DNA from: Lineus longissimus
Lineage: Eukaryota > Nemertea > Pilidiophora > Heteronemertea > Lineidae
DNA: 64,000 nucleotides
NCBI RefSeq assembly: GCF_910592395.1
Contig: NC_088310.1
Span: forward strand, 23,267,491-23,331,490
Reading direction: 5' to 3'
How positions within the stretch are numbered: the stretch's first letter is position 1; every line of letters starts with the position of its first letter. The notes beneath the pieces were generated by a model. That model was given only the letters and a program-made list of their open reading frames with translations, was not told the origin of the DNA and searched no databases. The translations under genes and the position numbers were made by a program. This document shows positions 1 through 13,700 of this stretch, one piece after another.

Positions 1-1440
1 ACATGTACAAACTATCAGGTTCGAAACCACCAAACGGCCAAAACATGGCTAGCTGTTCAAAACATGTGGTCCCTGTAACTTGGTGTTACATGTAAATTTT
101 GCATTTTTGTCTCTCTTTGATAAGAGAAAGGATCACGTAGACTACAATGTTTTCACAATATGGTCATTAACAGAGACACAAATTGATTGTTCCGCCGTTG
201 CTTTCGTCTGTCATCTCTTTTATGGTATCTCGCCAGTAGTTTACGATTTTGTAATAGAATCATATTGGGTGGTCTGGTGCGGCCTATCGCGCAATGACGT
301 CAGTCAGTTACTGACTACTGACTATCGTTCATAAACGCCATGTTCGGTATCTTCGTTGCTTTTCTTTAAGAGAACTAATAGCATTGAAAGTAAAATCCGA
401 TTGGATTTAAAGTTCCTCCAGGCACGCAATGCATTGCACCTCAAAAAAGTGTCCCAAATCCTGGTGCCAAGTGCAATACCCGATGGGCATACGGAGGGCA
501 TTGGCAACATGGGCCGTTTGTTACAGTGGGAACTACATGTTATGCTTTCTTGCAAATATCAAAACTAGTTTATGGCGAAATTATTTACTTCTTTTCCATG
601 TAACGTATCTTGCACTGAAATCTTACGCTGACAATACACAATATTCAGGTCCAAAATAAATCAAAACTATCTCACACATGATCGGTTGAGATTATACTTA
701 TTAGCGTGTTTTAAGGGCATCTAGTGTGTATGGAAAGTTTAGATCCAGAAAAACTAGAAGTGCTACATTGTACTGTTTGGTTTTTTTGTTGATTCAAATT
801 CAAATATGAAATTAAAAAATGAGATTCATCTTCTTCGTTATCAGCATAATGCATAACCGGAACATGGTCGTTACCAGGACTTACTCAGACAAATTGCCCC
901 GGAAAGATGTTTCAGTGGTAATACGTCATCGCATTATGCATCTTAGAGTCAAAATAAATGTCAAGATGGCAAATATTTATTTCATAAAACAGGATATTGA
1001 AATAAGGTGTCGTGGCCTTTGGAAGGACAAACAGCCGAGCTGTTGTTTCGTTTTGGAATGCAGGCGTGCAATTACAATCACAAAATTTTGTCCGTATTCT
1101 AAGATTTTCATTTCGGGTTGAAAGGATTTGTGTGAATCGATACGAGAGATATAAAACATTACATAAAATGTGGATGGACTACGTGTACACCTCTCAGGGA
1201 AATATGATAAATAAGCGGCTAAGCTCTCTTTATGTACATGTTGTTCAGTAGGGTATACGAAGCTCGAAGTCGACGACAGATCCCAATACGTCTCTGTCTT
1301 GAGTAACCGACGTATTGTCAAAGCGAGCAAGCAGAGGAAATCCGTCTATCACCTTGGAACCAACTCATAATTCCACTAACAAAAGTACCGGCGTAATAAG
1401 TCGGCCGTGCAAAATCTGAAAGAGTTGCATTGATATAAAT
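1..1440. other. Intergenic DNA, no supported gene
   Basis: AT-rich sequence with only short open frames that show no domain, no credible splice pattern and no codon bias. A minus-strand frame of 117 codons at 977-1330 looks like chance. Nothing else is supported here. Confidence 0.6.
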
Positions 1441-1449
1441 GACAACAGC

Positions 1450-1560
1450 GCCTAAACGATTTGGCGCGAGAAGAAGAAAGTGATGAATTGGGTTTGTGAC
1501 GATATGACATTTGATGCTGCCGGAGGCATGCGCGGAACTTCACGCATGCGCATTGTGGGT
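1450..1560. promoter_or_regulatory. Promoter-like patch with E2F-type and NRF1-like sites
   Basis: Within about 110 bp there is TTTGGCGC at 1460-1467, which fits the E2F consensus TTTSSCGC, and two GCATGCGC-type words around 1527-1534 and 1544-1551, which resemble the NRF1 palindrome. The patch is richer in GC and CpG than its surroundings. Such clusters usually mark promoters of housekeeping or cell-cycle genes. No convincing first exon is visible beside it, so the gene it might serve, and its direction, are unknown. Confidence 0.3.
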
Positions 1561-1599
1561 CACTGTCGCTTGCCTTATCTTGTGGACAGGTTTTGATCG

Positions 1600-4500
1600 A
1601 ATTTGTAAGTTGGTGTTCAGTTGAATGAAATCGCCTGTACAAATGATATAACACATGTACATTGATGATTATGTCATTTCGCTCAGGTTAGCGTGAAATG
1701 ACCTTGTAACCGAGCGGCTACTTGAGGTTAATCAACTGCATTTCCTTTAAGAAGATGGCGATTATGACGATCAATACATTCACAAACACGACTATAAATT
1801 CACAACTGGCAATCGCAATTTATGCATGGCAGCGCGAATTGCATAAGAAATCGTCGATTTCGCCAGTGGACCTTACCTAATAGATATGATATCACCACCA
1901 GATCGTTCTAATTTGTCAATAAACATTCTGATAACCATGACATATGTTTTGTCACTTTCTTAGTCGAGGACGCTCTAGAAGTGTTGGCAAAAATACCGAT
2001 AATGATGGTTCTCGGATTGACGGTTATGAATGTTGGAAAAAGCTGAAGCGATACGATACCGTATAGAATTGATGAATCGTTGAGGGGTTTTTCCTCTTTT
2101 TGCTAAATTAATTCTGAATGGTGCCTAACTGAATAACAAATGCTGAACAAGTTTTCTCATGCGCGGCCGCGCGTGAAGTTTAATTTTATCTCTTCCGATT
2201 TAAATTTATAGCTAATAAATCCGAGAATCTCATTTTGACTTAACTGCTCAAAGCGTAAGATTTGTGTTCACTGATATCGACTTTCTGACTTGCCGACAAA
2301 GCCACAGAAAATGGTGACTTCCCCATTTTATTCCGGCTGTAAGGGCCTTGTCGGTCCTTCAAGAGCTTACCAGGGACGGAAAAAAGTCGAGGTACATCTG
2401 TAGCCTACATACGTAACGTGACCGACGGTCACCACCTGGTCCATATGTGTTACTACAGTTCATGAACTTTCAGAACGATGGATATATTTGATACCCCTCG
2501 ATGCAATTTTGATATGATACCGGTCTCGGAATTTTGATAGAATTAATCCCCTAGATAATACGGTCATGTGTATTGCAAATGGAACTGATAACTCTAACTT
2601 AATTATGTCATGCATACATGCAGGAAAAGGTATTGACCTGTAAATTGATTATTAATTCCCCGAACAAACCGACAGATGTAATGTCGTACAATATTGAGTA
2701 TGTGTGCCAAATTTTTTAAAACTTCAAAATAATGTATAAACTGCGAATGGAAGTATTCATACGTTAGTGATTGAAGGCAGAATACTGCGATTCTCTATAA
2801 TAAACCTCCGTTGGTAGGTGTACAGTTTCCTATAACGATTGTGCAGTAATATTACTTTTGTCAGCTGTAGAAGTTTGAAATGTCCTATGTTCTAACAATG
2901 TAAAAAGATGGTAACAAATATGAGCGTCAATCAACCTTGAATTAGTCTATGTAAAAGCGACCACAGATATTTTTGCACTAGACCACACCGTAGCGTGACG
3001 GTGATGACCGTCAAAGAGACAAGAATAGCCTTCCAAGATACTGCGACAGTAATATAACTGTCTTGCAAACTTACATTTCACATAATTAATCATTGGGTTT
3101 AAGAAATCTCGAGAATTTAGCTGCTTTTGTACGCGGCGGCTAGGCAATAGTATAGAGATGAAAGGCGAGGAAAATTAATGATTTCATCCCACCCTAGTCA
3201 ACACGAGGATTAATCAAGGCAGCTTGTGATGGCATCCTACTTTCCCTTTGTTGCAGAGAAGAAAGGCGGGACCTGTCTTCGCACAATGCATTTTAAAAAC
3301 GGCACAGTGACTTATTCCACACGTTTCAATGTTGCCATAATAACTCACATTTTAGCACTTTTGAAAAGTGTGGATCGTAAAAGTCAGTTGGCTTCAAGGT
3401 GAATGATGTTTATTAATCAAAGTCAAGTTCATGAAGTATGGCATTAATTTATTTCTTCACCAGCACCACAAGAGCATACCAGATGATTGGAATTTCAACG
3501 TAAAAATCGTGTATGATATTGATTAGTCACCGACTCTCCATCGTGATTGTTAAATCTCTTAAAAGACAGTTTAAGCATATTTTAGTGCACCGGTATGTAT
3601 GAGTGATGTTGGTCTTCAAATAAACCTCCTTGGAGCTACGTGTCACACTTCTTAGAAAATATCTGATGCTTTCAAACTATATCAAATTAAAGCTGACGAC
3701 TCATGTATTCACATCGGAAAAAGGTAAAAGAAAGAACTTCAGGGAAAGCATTTATAAATTAATAGCATCACTGAGGAGATGTTTTAGTTACATGTTCAAG
3801 CACACACTCGGAATCCGGTTGTGATAGTAACGTACGCAAACGTTTTGGAAAGATATAGCGAAATGTAAACCAGTGTCATGGGTTTCAGCGTATAGATTAA
3901 TTGTCCAGCTTCGCAATAATATATTTTTCAGCAGCAACATTTGCAGCTACTCAAGTGACGATCGTTTCAGCCACATACCGTGCGTCTATAAAGATGCAGG
4001 TAACTATGAAATTATATAAATCTCTAAAATAAAGTGTTAAATTTAAGAAAACAAGCTATTACGCCAGCTACTTTGGCATGACCGCGAGCTTTAATGCAAT
4101 ATCCGAAGTAGACCGCTTTGGGACCAATTACGGGTCACTTGTGATAGACGAGGTAAATGGCTGATCTATCACTGATTTCAGGTAGACTTGCAGTTTAAAA
4201 TGATGCAGATAACTGTTGGTGGAAGGTTTACTTCACTGGGGACAGATGACCGGATTTGTAGGGTTTTTTGCAGCCTCAGTATCAACTGCCCGCACGGGAA
4301 GGAGATAGGAGTGGCTGAGCTGTCATCCTAAATAAGTACATATTTTCGATAAGAAAAGGAGATTGGCTGATGAAACGAGCCGAAACTTCAAGATATTTTA
4401 AACCAGTGCTTCATCGAAGAGAGAGTGCTTCATCTCATTCGCAGGTTGACCAAGCTCCACTTCTTGGGCTACAAGGGTTTAATACAGCTTGTATAGTCGT

Positions 4501-4643
4501 GACGGGCCCTGGTTTCTTGACCACAGACAAATAATACGGAATTGGGTCTGCTAATTCCAAAGTCCAATATTAGTGATTTTATTATAGGAACGATCTGCAT
4601 TTACATGACTTTAAATATTTATTCATAATTACCGGACCAATTG
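1600..4643. other. Intergenic DNA, no supported gene
   Basis: AT-rich, short open frames only. The one structured item is a perfect 12-bp palindrome GCGCGGCCGCGC at 2161-2172, isolated in AT-rich sequence. No gene, RNA or long repeat seen. Confidence 0.55.
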
Positions 4644-4821
4644 CAGTAGAACCTCTCTATTAAGGACACCCTCGGGACCGACAAGTGCTGTCCTTAATAG
4701 AGAGGTGTCCTGATTAGAGAGGTCAAAATGAATGTAAATGACCTATTTGGGACCAAAACTAGTGTCCTTAATAGAGAGGGTGTCCTTAGTAGAGAGGTGT
4801 CCGCTAAGGGAGGTTCTACTG
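4644..4821. mobile_element. MITE-like short inverted-repeat element
   Basis: A 178-bp unit begins with CAGTAGAACCT (4644-4654) and ends with its exact reverse complement AGGTTCTACTG (4811-4821). Inside, words of the type TCCTTAATAGAGAGGTGTCC recur in both orientations, so most of the unit can fold back on itself. It has no coding capacity. This is the form of a non-autonomous DNA transposon (MITE). The superfamily cannot be told from the termini alone, and the flanks show no clear target duplication longer than 2-3 bp. Confidence 0.6.
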
Positions 4822-6591
4822 TAGTTAAATATTAAGGGTGTTCAATTAATCGTCTACTGAATAGATTAAAATTGAAATATTAATTTGGCGAAAATCAAGT
4901 ATCACTATGACCTCTCACCGACCCGGCATGGAATTTGTATGGGAGGAGAGAACGAATTCAACAGAAGCGTAATTATCTTCACATTCCTAAATGATTTATG
5001 TCAAACAGAATTCGCTCACTCTATAACATTAATCCAAAGTAATATTTACTCAAGTTGACTGTTTAATCCTACTTGAGACGTGCATATTTGGAAAGCTGCT
5101 GATGTCGTAAAATATTGATTCAAATGCTCTTCTTAATTTGATTTTATTAAAAAGTGGTCTTTAATCAGGAGGTTTGGGATGATGCCAGAGGATTTAATGT
5201 CTATCCAATCCCAATCAATTAAAGGTATATGCAGAAATATATTTAAACATATCAGTAAATGTGGATGGCATATCTGTTAAAACCTGAGTGATATTTGGAA
5301 CTAAAATGAAACCGTGATATTCGATTCAAGGGCCTCGCTCTATCTCTCGTTCATTGCACTACCAAGTGCTGTTCCACTCCAGTTTCTTTGAGCTACCTAT
5401 CTGTGCATATTGGGCCGGTTCATTATCACAATTAGAGACGCTGGAATTACGTATGATCTGTAATTCAACTAAAAAATTATCAGGTGACCACAAACCAGAA
5501 TGTAAAATCCGAACATAATATCAAGTGAAACGAACTGGATAGATTTCTACAATTGGCAGAAACTCAAGTCGGAGGCTAATTAGGCACCTATGGTTGACAT
5601 TCTTAAAAAATATCTTCATATTCTACATATATTCTGTGTCACGTTTAAACAGGGGGTAAAACGGTAACAATATTATAAATTGAGCCTTAGAATTGACAGG
5701 CGATTGCAGGACGAGCACATGAAAATCATCAAATGGTGGATCAGCATACTAAGACCACGTTGCCACTACACGTATTGACAGATTGTCGATAGCAGGCTTA
5801 TAGGTGGCTTTTCTCGAACTATCATGTTCGAGCTCGCTTGCATTTGTCGTCGGAAGCACCTGTCAACATTGCTCGTTCGTCCATTTAACGAAAAAGATTG
5901 CACTCAGATTTTTTGTGGTGTCATACAGAACATGCATAGTTTGAAGAAAATCTAATATTTCATCTTAAACGCTAATGTCCAACGTATCTGAAATACTCAC
6001 TTTGTCAGATTTCGACAAAGCATGACTAGGAGTTTACTAGGAGCAAGCCCAGCGACAGAGCTTTCCAGTGCTGAAAATGGCGTTTTTCGGACAGACCTAT
6101 GTTTCTCAGACTTCACGTCGCAATCAATAACACGCAGCTGAACTTGTTGTACCGTCGATGGAGAATTGTTGCACTAAAATGCCAATTATACATTCTAGTG
6201 CTCTGGCATTCATATAAAAGAGTCACAATACATGCATCTGATCAATTTTCTTTTATTATTTGTATTAATTAATTAACTGTTTCAAATGGAGAAAAAAATA
6301 CACAGCTGGCGAACCCCCTTTGTTATTGGTGTAAATGAAGAAAATAGATGATAGACATAACTGATGCAGTGGACAAAAACGAATTCATTTTCTTATCATT
6401 GCAAGCGACCAATAATAATTAAACAATTACACATTCAGTCTAAACCCATCCGGGTCTTCAAGTGCGCACTGGCACTGGACATGTTTTAGCAGCAGTTGAT
6501 CAATACGATAATATCTCTATCATTTCGCCTTCACATTTTATCACACAGATCACAAATAACTATCACAAAATTAATTCAGACAAGCTGTGGA
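4822..6591. other. Intergenic DNA, no supported gene
   Basis: AT-rich sequence with no long open frame, no recognisable exon and no clear repeat. Confidence 0.55.
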
Positions 6592-6660
6592 CGAGAGGCC
6601 CGGACTGTCGGCTTGGGTCAAGTGGTGTCTGGTTCGAACCCCACAGTCAGCGTGGGACTT
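6592..6660 (+). mobile_element. tRNA-derived SINE-like fragment (B box)
   Basis: The run GGTTCGAACCC at 6630-6640 is a canonical RNA polymerase III B box, and about 25 bp upstream GGCTTGGGTCAAGTGG (6610-6625) is a loose A-box/D-arm-like match. The whole segment does not close into a proper tRNA cloverleaf: no matching acceptor stem, and a poor T stem. A decayed tRNA gene or the head of a tRNA-derived SINE fits better than a working tRNA gene. Confidence 0.35.
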
Positions 6661-7682
6661 TACATGTATCTCATATCTAATTCGCCTTACTCCACCCAGT
6701 TGTATAAATGCCTGGTAACTTGTAAACAATCATTCGAATTAACGCAACTTGCAGCTCCAAATGTGATAACGTGCCGAAGACAATTTGTCTAAAATCAGAT
6801 TAAATTGAAATAAGCCATGATGCAGTTATAACACTCGCCTCGATATCGCTTTAAATGATAAAAAATCAACTTGAGGGTGCATTATCAGCTCGTAGGGAGA
6901 AAAGCTCATATCTAATAAGTAACTGTCGGAACGCGGAACTCTGTCTATTGCCGTCACCCGTCAGTTCAACTTCGAGCAAAGTGTCACAATCGTGATGGGA
7001 TTGACACCTTCAGGCTACAATCAAAACACCGAGATGTATAAAAATGCCCCGAGGACGGGATGCCAAAATAAATTCTCGAGAATGCAATCCATTTTTGCAG
7101 TGACCCTTAACTGATTTGGGTTATGGCGACATGAACAATGATGAATAAGTATCGAGGCACGCTGTAACAGAGAGGTTCACATTTTCATCCGACAACAAGC
7201 ACGAGGTGATTTTTTTCTCTGGTCAACGTGATCAAGTCGATGGATTGCATGGGCCTACCAAACATTAAAGAATTATAGACACACTGTTTTATTGCATTTC
7301 TGACGACTTCTACTCTGTTTTAAATATTTTTTTCTTTAAACATGATAAATTACGGTTTGTGATACTGAGACTATAATGATAATACGACGTAACTCGAAAT
7401 ATGTATATATGGAAATTAAGTTGCGTTCCCTTTGTGTAGTAAAATAATAAACATTTGATACATGCCAAGCCATACGATTTGTAACATTTGATTAGAATGT
7501 AGTAATATATACAGGGATCTCGAATCAACATAAATATATGGGGTCGATTATACCTTTTACTTTAACTCCGAAATTTAACCTAATTTTGGTTGCCACTCCA
7601 AAGTTAAAATTATAGAGTATGGCCTACCCTTTATCAAAGCACTATGAATCTTAATTAAAAAATGAAATAACTGCCGACTTAC
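6661..7682. other. Intergenic or intronic DNA, no further exon seen
   Basis: If the signal-peptide exon at 7683-7796 is real, this would be the start of its first intron (minus strand). I could not find a following exon with matching phase. Confidence 0.4.
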
Positions 7683-7796
7683 CTTTTCAACACATTTTGC
7701 TCGGCATCGTCCGATGTCATTGCCCATCTTTTTTTTCCCGAGCTCAGCCGATCCCTGCGTCCCCAGCAAAGTCAATGCAAGAAATAGTATCCACAT
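7683..7796 (-). CDS. Putative first coding exon of a secreted protein
   Basis: On the minus strand an ATG at 7796-7794 opens a 38-codon exon ending exactly at a consensus donor (AAG|GTAAGT, phase 0). The peptide starts MWILFLALTLLGTQGSAE, a textbook signal peptide with a cleavage site after GSA, and continues with a charged stretch and the motif RCRAKC. Secreted cysteine-rich proteins such as anosmin-1 have a similar RC-x2-xC pair soon after the signal peptide, but this is only a hint. No further exons were found in the 7.6 kb downstream on that strand, so the rest may lie outside the window. Signal peptide plus perfect donor make chance unlikely but not excluded. Confidence 0.4.
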
Positions 7797-10700
7797 GGGG
7801 AAGGCGCGGCTAGCATCTGAAAGTACGAAAAAGGGCTCCAGTCACTTTTATTTGCAAGTATTGAATATCCTAGGCTAAAGCAGGTGCTGTATGAAATCTG
7901 CACATGCAAAACTCGATTTACTCATTCTGTCATCACGGACTCCCCGATCGATGAGAGAATGCGCGTGCGTGGTGATGATGCGGTGATCGTGGTGCGATAA
8001 CAATGCAAGATGTTCTCAGGTGCCAGCTTCTCGCTCATTCGCATGATGCACCAACTACAACTACTGGTCTTGCCATGAGATAGTACTGGGGTAATGAGTT
8101 GAAGAAAAAGTGTCCCTGATATCAATGTATAATTTTACAAACGTGTTCATTATGAAAGCAGTGGCCACTGAGTCCTACACTGATTTCCTCATACGTATTT
8201 ACACTATCCTGGGTTGATATCTTTTCGAAATGGCAACGGATTAGGTTGCAAACTACATAAACTCTTTTTAACCTTGAAATGACTTTTTTTTCTCGAATTG
8301 TGTACCTCTCTTCGTTAACTTCATCTGTGTACTACAGTATTTGTAAAACCGCAATTTGGCAAGATATCATTTGGATCAAGTTAATAAAATCGTAATTGTC
8401 CTACCAAAATATAGGGATTTGTTTTGAAAACCGACCTACTTTACATGTAGTAAAATGTATGCGAAACCACGAATAGGGCCAGGTGCTTTAAACTTAGTGA
8501 AAACAGTGCGAAATGTCATTTTTCATGAATATACATGTACACGAGAAACACCTGTCCCTGTAGCGGTATCTTACTATTTAAATGCAGTGTTTGTGCATGT
8601 CCATCACGTGGATGCTCAATGCATCAACATCAGCGTGCATCCTCCTTCCTCAAGGCCTGAGGACTCAACTATTGTGAGGTCAGCGTTGCAGTAGGCCTAT
8701 TGTTAGGCATTAAAAACATAGTTACTCATACTGGGCGATAATATTGATTAGTCAGAACCTTTATTAACAGGAACTGATCACAGCAGCATTAGTTCAAGAG
8801 TTCAGTGCGTTCTTCTTTACGTCATTGATTTAATCAGATGTTCAACACAAACAAATATTATTACGATGGTGATATATTCTTACTGAACACTTTATAATGA
8901 AAAGCGTTTGGTAACAGTGACATTGCTTTTCGTTTCATCTTTCTCATGAAGATTAATTTGTCGCCAATGGGTCATATTAAGTGGAATTATTCCTCACATA
9001 CGCGGCATGTTACTGTGATTTTTTTAGATTTACTAATACAAGTTTTTAAGGGGGGTTTTCAGCTGATATACATATATGAACGTTTCGAAATAGTGAGATT
9101 ACATATACCAAAACGAGTGTAATTCGAGCAGATCGTTATGATAAGTTCATGTAAGTATCGGCCAAACGTCGTCTGGTAGGATAACACAAAATGTGTCAAG
9201 CGTCGTCGCTAAAGCCGTCTCAATGTATAGATACCTGTGAAAAATGATACCACGACATCATCCTAGTTCCGTGAAACGCCTCTCAATAACACGCATCGAT
9301 TTAAAGATAGTACCCCAGCTACATCATATGTCGCATTTTGACCAATCTTGTTTTATCTTGTTCTGAATAAGGCTTGGAACGGTTAATAATATCCCCTTTC
9401 ATAGCTCGGATCAGCTCGTTCAATATGTTATTAATTTTATTGAACCTGCCATCTTGGCTAATAAAGTTCTGGTGATCCCCACGCCAGTTGTCTAATCGTA
9501 TTTGTGTCCTAAATTAGCTTCGTGGACAAACAAATGGAGAAACAGGGTTTCTCCGTCGATACACGCAGCAGCCCTTGGTGCCCGTTCATCGTGGATAGAT
9601 AGAGCGCGGACCAAAGGATGAAAGGACTATTGGATAGTGTATCGGGATCAATCAATTTCCGATAAAAGGGTCAAGAATGGTTTGTACGTCGTTTTTTTTA
9701 ACACACGGACGTCGTCGCTATACAAATCGTGTGCAGCAGAAGAGCATGAAAACGTCTTTCTGATTGGTCATAAATTTGTTAGTTTTGCGTAGTCGCAGGA
9801 AGTTCCCTGGACAAGCCGTTGTTGGACAATTTGGTGCTCATTATTACGTCATTACACTCATTATCGAGACACATTCAAGTAGATGGTTCTCTAAACATAA
9901 CATTTCGCTAGTTATCTTACTCATGTGACTGGTCGTTTATACGATATCAGAAAGCAGGCGTTTCAAGTGATGATGTGTACAGTAAACGTTAAAAAGCCAC
10001 CTCAGTGTCCTTGCGTAATTCTGATAAAGATAAATCACAGATATGGATCGTCATTCCTAGTGCGTTATCTTACAAATCAATTGCTGAATGACAATCTTCC
10101 TGATGCAGAGGTCTCTGTAGGATCTCCACAGCCGGGTGATTATGGTTTTTCAATATGATTCTTTGCAGTGTATCCTTCACTTGCACTAAAAGCCGATGTT
10201 TTGTCGTCAATAGACTCCACGTCCGTGCAATTGTAGATGAAAACTATGGTCTCGCTTGCTGCTTACATTGCTCCTTAAGTGATAGTTTATTCCAGGGGGA
10301 TCCCAAGAAGGTGGATGACGAGTACCTGTCATTATCAGATCCAATTTGACTTCGCTGTTTGTGTTAAGCAAAGATAATCATACCCCTCAATGCGGAACAC
10401 AAAGAAATTTCAATATTGAAGTCCTTGATACATCTACTTAACAATCAATTTTATTTGTGTGTATACATTTGACTCAAATGTTTCCTGTTCCATAAAAAGC
10501 CGATATCATGATTTTGATATGAAAATCGATCGTTCCTATGATTTACGCTGGTATTTGAAACGGAGTTCTTAGAACGTATCGAAAGAGGCATCTTGACCTA
10601 AACCGTTGTCAGGGACCACGCGTGCGTTCTCCTCCTGCCTCGTTTGGGCACGACCATTACAAGATCACGGCAAGGTAGCTTGTAGAACACGCCACGGGGC

Positions 10701-13700
10701 CAAGGATTAACCTCCTGCAGTAGAGCTGATTTCCCGCAATCAATGATGTCTCTATCTCCTACTGTCACTAAGTGTGTCATTGGGGATGGATGGTCCCAGT
10801 AAGCTGGCTCACATCAGTCGTCTATTATTACATGGTTGGTGTCATCCACGCAACTTGCTCGGTGAGAGGTTTACTTGTTTACGGTTTAAACAGGTTTAGT
10901 GAAATGAGCATGATTGATAGCGTTACACTCTACAGTGCTGTTAGCAGAATAGGTAGGAACGTCTTTGTAGCCCACATTCGGTGCGGGACATTCACGAACT
11001 GAAGCTGTATCATTTGGAGAACCAACGCCCACATATATAAAACCTCGACTCAGGTCGTCACCTTAAACCTTCGATAACTGATGCCAGTGATTATTGCTGG
11101 ACATGTCATCATTTGAATACATAACAAAACAAGTTCGGTAATTATTGTTCTCGAATCATTAGATTTTGGTTGCATGGCAGTAAAATCTGCATTAGACCAG
11201 TTCACTGAACCTTGATATTTTCACAATCTTCTGCAGCAAAAACAGCAAATCTAAACCGAAATTTTTAATTCACGCATTTTTCACCACTAACACTTACTCG
11301 TACCACTTATCCAGAGCTGACTAGCCGTTTAGTATAGGTGACAATGCTAGCAATGGACAACCAGTGCCTGGTGATTATTACGGCTGCTAGAATCTTCAAT
11401 TGGCTAATAATTGGTTTTTGCGCAAGTCCAAACACTTGAGTCCCACATATCGATGTCTGAATGAGACTTCAACCACTCGAGAATATCTCGAGAGATACTT
11501 GGGCGAAAAAGCTCATATCCTCCGCATGCTGGCAATGAAATGGCAATGAAATTCTGGATGGAATTTCATAGCTAACAGATTTAAATCTAATATAAACCTG
11601 AGGTATTGTGTATTATGTTACGGGACCACATCATAATTTCTTAACGCATCTGGTAGAAGACGATTCTCTAAAGCAACATTTTTTGATTGATATATCACTA
11701 CGTCATTGTGACCAAGTTCAACAGTATTGCCCAGGAGTTGTTTTGGGCAAATGCAGTCATGTACACTAACCAACCTCGACAATAAACCTGTCGCAGACTG
11801 CTATTGAAATGGCCCTGTCAGCTTTTATTTCCTTTGTTCCGCATGCCGCATACACACCGTCATTGTTATACTTGTTAAATCTTATGCAATGCTTTATATT
11901 CAAGTAATAGAGGTTGACAATTGCGAGAGCGGTTGGCTGCCAAAGGTCACACAAAGAAGTGTTGTTTTATAGCTCACTCATTTAATGACGTAACGTAATG
12001 CAGTACATGTATTGAATGTCAGTTCCTGGTTGGACGGCATGGTGAACACATGAGTGTGTGTCGTGCCTATGTAAAAGTGGTTGGCCTGCTGTACTGGTAT
12101 GCATGTACAGGAATTTCCGAATTTTGTGTAGTGAATCTTAGTGATATATTGAACATATTGTATTATTCTGGTGAATAGTGATATAGTGATATATTAGAGA
12201 TGTCGGAGTGCTCTTTAATAGGGACCTGTGAGATTTTATGGTTATCAGTATATGTGTGGTTACTATTGAGGTAATGAGAGAAGAGGGACAATGGCAGTGT
12301 ACTTTGTCGTTTGTCATGTTTGTTGCTCTTCGCAAGGGTTGATATAAAACCTGCCTTGGAACTTCGATGACGAACGATATGGCTCTCTAACTCTTCAAAT
12401 GAAAGTTGGAATGGCCGATGAAAATATCGTTATGTGTAATTTGATCCACTTCAAGCCCACAATCAAATATTTTCAGGCAAAATCTGGGAGTCCTTCAATC
12501 CATCATTAATTTATTGACAGCCTACATGGTTTTATTAAATATCTTTGAGGTAAAGTATAACACCTGTGAGACGCGTCCGTATATATTTGTTTTAAAAATT
12601 GAAAATGGTGTCATTCAGGACGAGCCAATGTATTACAAGGCAGATTAGAATCATACTCCCATTTCTGTGAAACAATGTGCAATTTTACTAACATGGCCCT
12701 TTGTGTGCATACTAGTCGATTTATATGATAATTATCCATATTAACTTTAGTTAATGCATAATTCTACTCTAACTTGTTCTGTACTCTTCTGCATATGGTG
12801 TATTTATACTAGACCGAGTGACTGAGGTCACTGACAGATGTTAATATTTTGTCGGCTGTATCTACCATGTTGTCTGCATCAAACACGAATGTACATGTAC
12901 ATAGATATAGATATGCGTGTATTTCGAAATAAGTTGCAAGTCTACATATCAGTACTATAGTTTAAACTATTGGTTCTGTATCTCTACAAGCAGTAGATAA
13001 ATTTGTATTCAGCGTTTTTTTCCGATTTTTAATTAATCAACTGGTCTTACATATAGATCGGTGGAAATATTATGTCATATTATACCTTGTTGCGATAGGA
13101 ACCTCAAAAAGTGCAAATGCATTGCATGAAATTTGTATCCTTACATTACCTATACGGAAGCTCAGGGTCGATGTTATACCGATATTTATCAAGATAGAAG
13201 TCCATCATTTGTCTTATTGATATTAACGCAAACTCGTACAATGTACATCTGCAACAAAGACTTGATGCATTACTCATGTAGGTGGCTCGAGTCATCTGAT
13301 ATTGTTTTCTCGGGGGTAGCAAAGTTTGTTTAAGACACTTGCCACCGAGTCAACAGATAGTTTACATTTTTTCGTATATTGAAAAACATGCCGAAGATTC
13401 AGGTGACATGTATAATGCGAGCCTCATAGGTGGGGAAGGTTAATAATGCTAGGCCCTGATTGCTTTGCAACCATGTATTGTATTGGTAACAAATACTGAG
13501 GTGGTGGATGGATGTAACCTTCCGCTTGACGATTTGGACCAGAGGTTATCTAGGGACCATAATATTGAAACGATGATGATAATGATGATCACGATCTATC
13601 TAGTAAGCTTCATAGAAAATAAACTCTCCCCAGTACTTTGGTTTTTGTTAATCACTGTTTGATATGGAAGAAGGAAACAACATAATTTCTTGATAATGTT

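Noticed and set aside
977-1330. 117-codon minus-strand frame near the promoter-like patch
   Set aside because: Overlaps similar-length frames on the other strand and shows no family features.
6592-6660. Functional tRNA gene
   Set aside because: Only the B box is good; acceptor and T stems do not pair.
10598-10780. Minus-strand 60-codon frame containing GDRDIIDCGKSALL in a GC-richer block
   Set aside because: The composition looks somewhat coding, but I found no flanking exon and no family match; kept only as a note.
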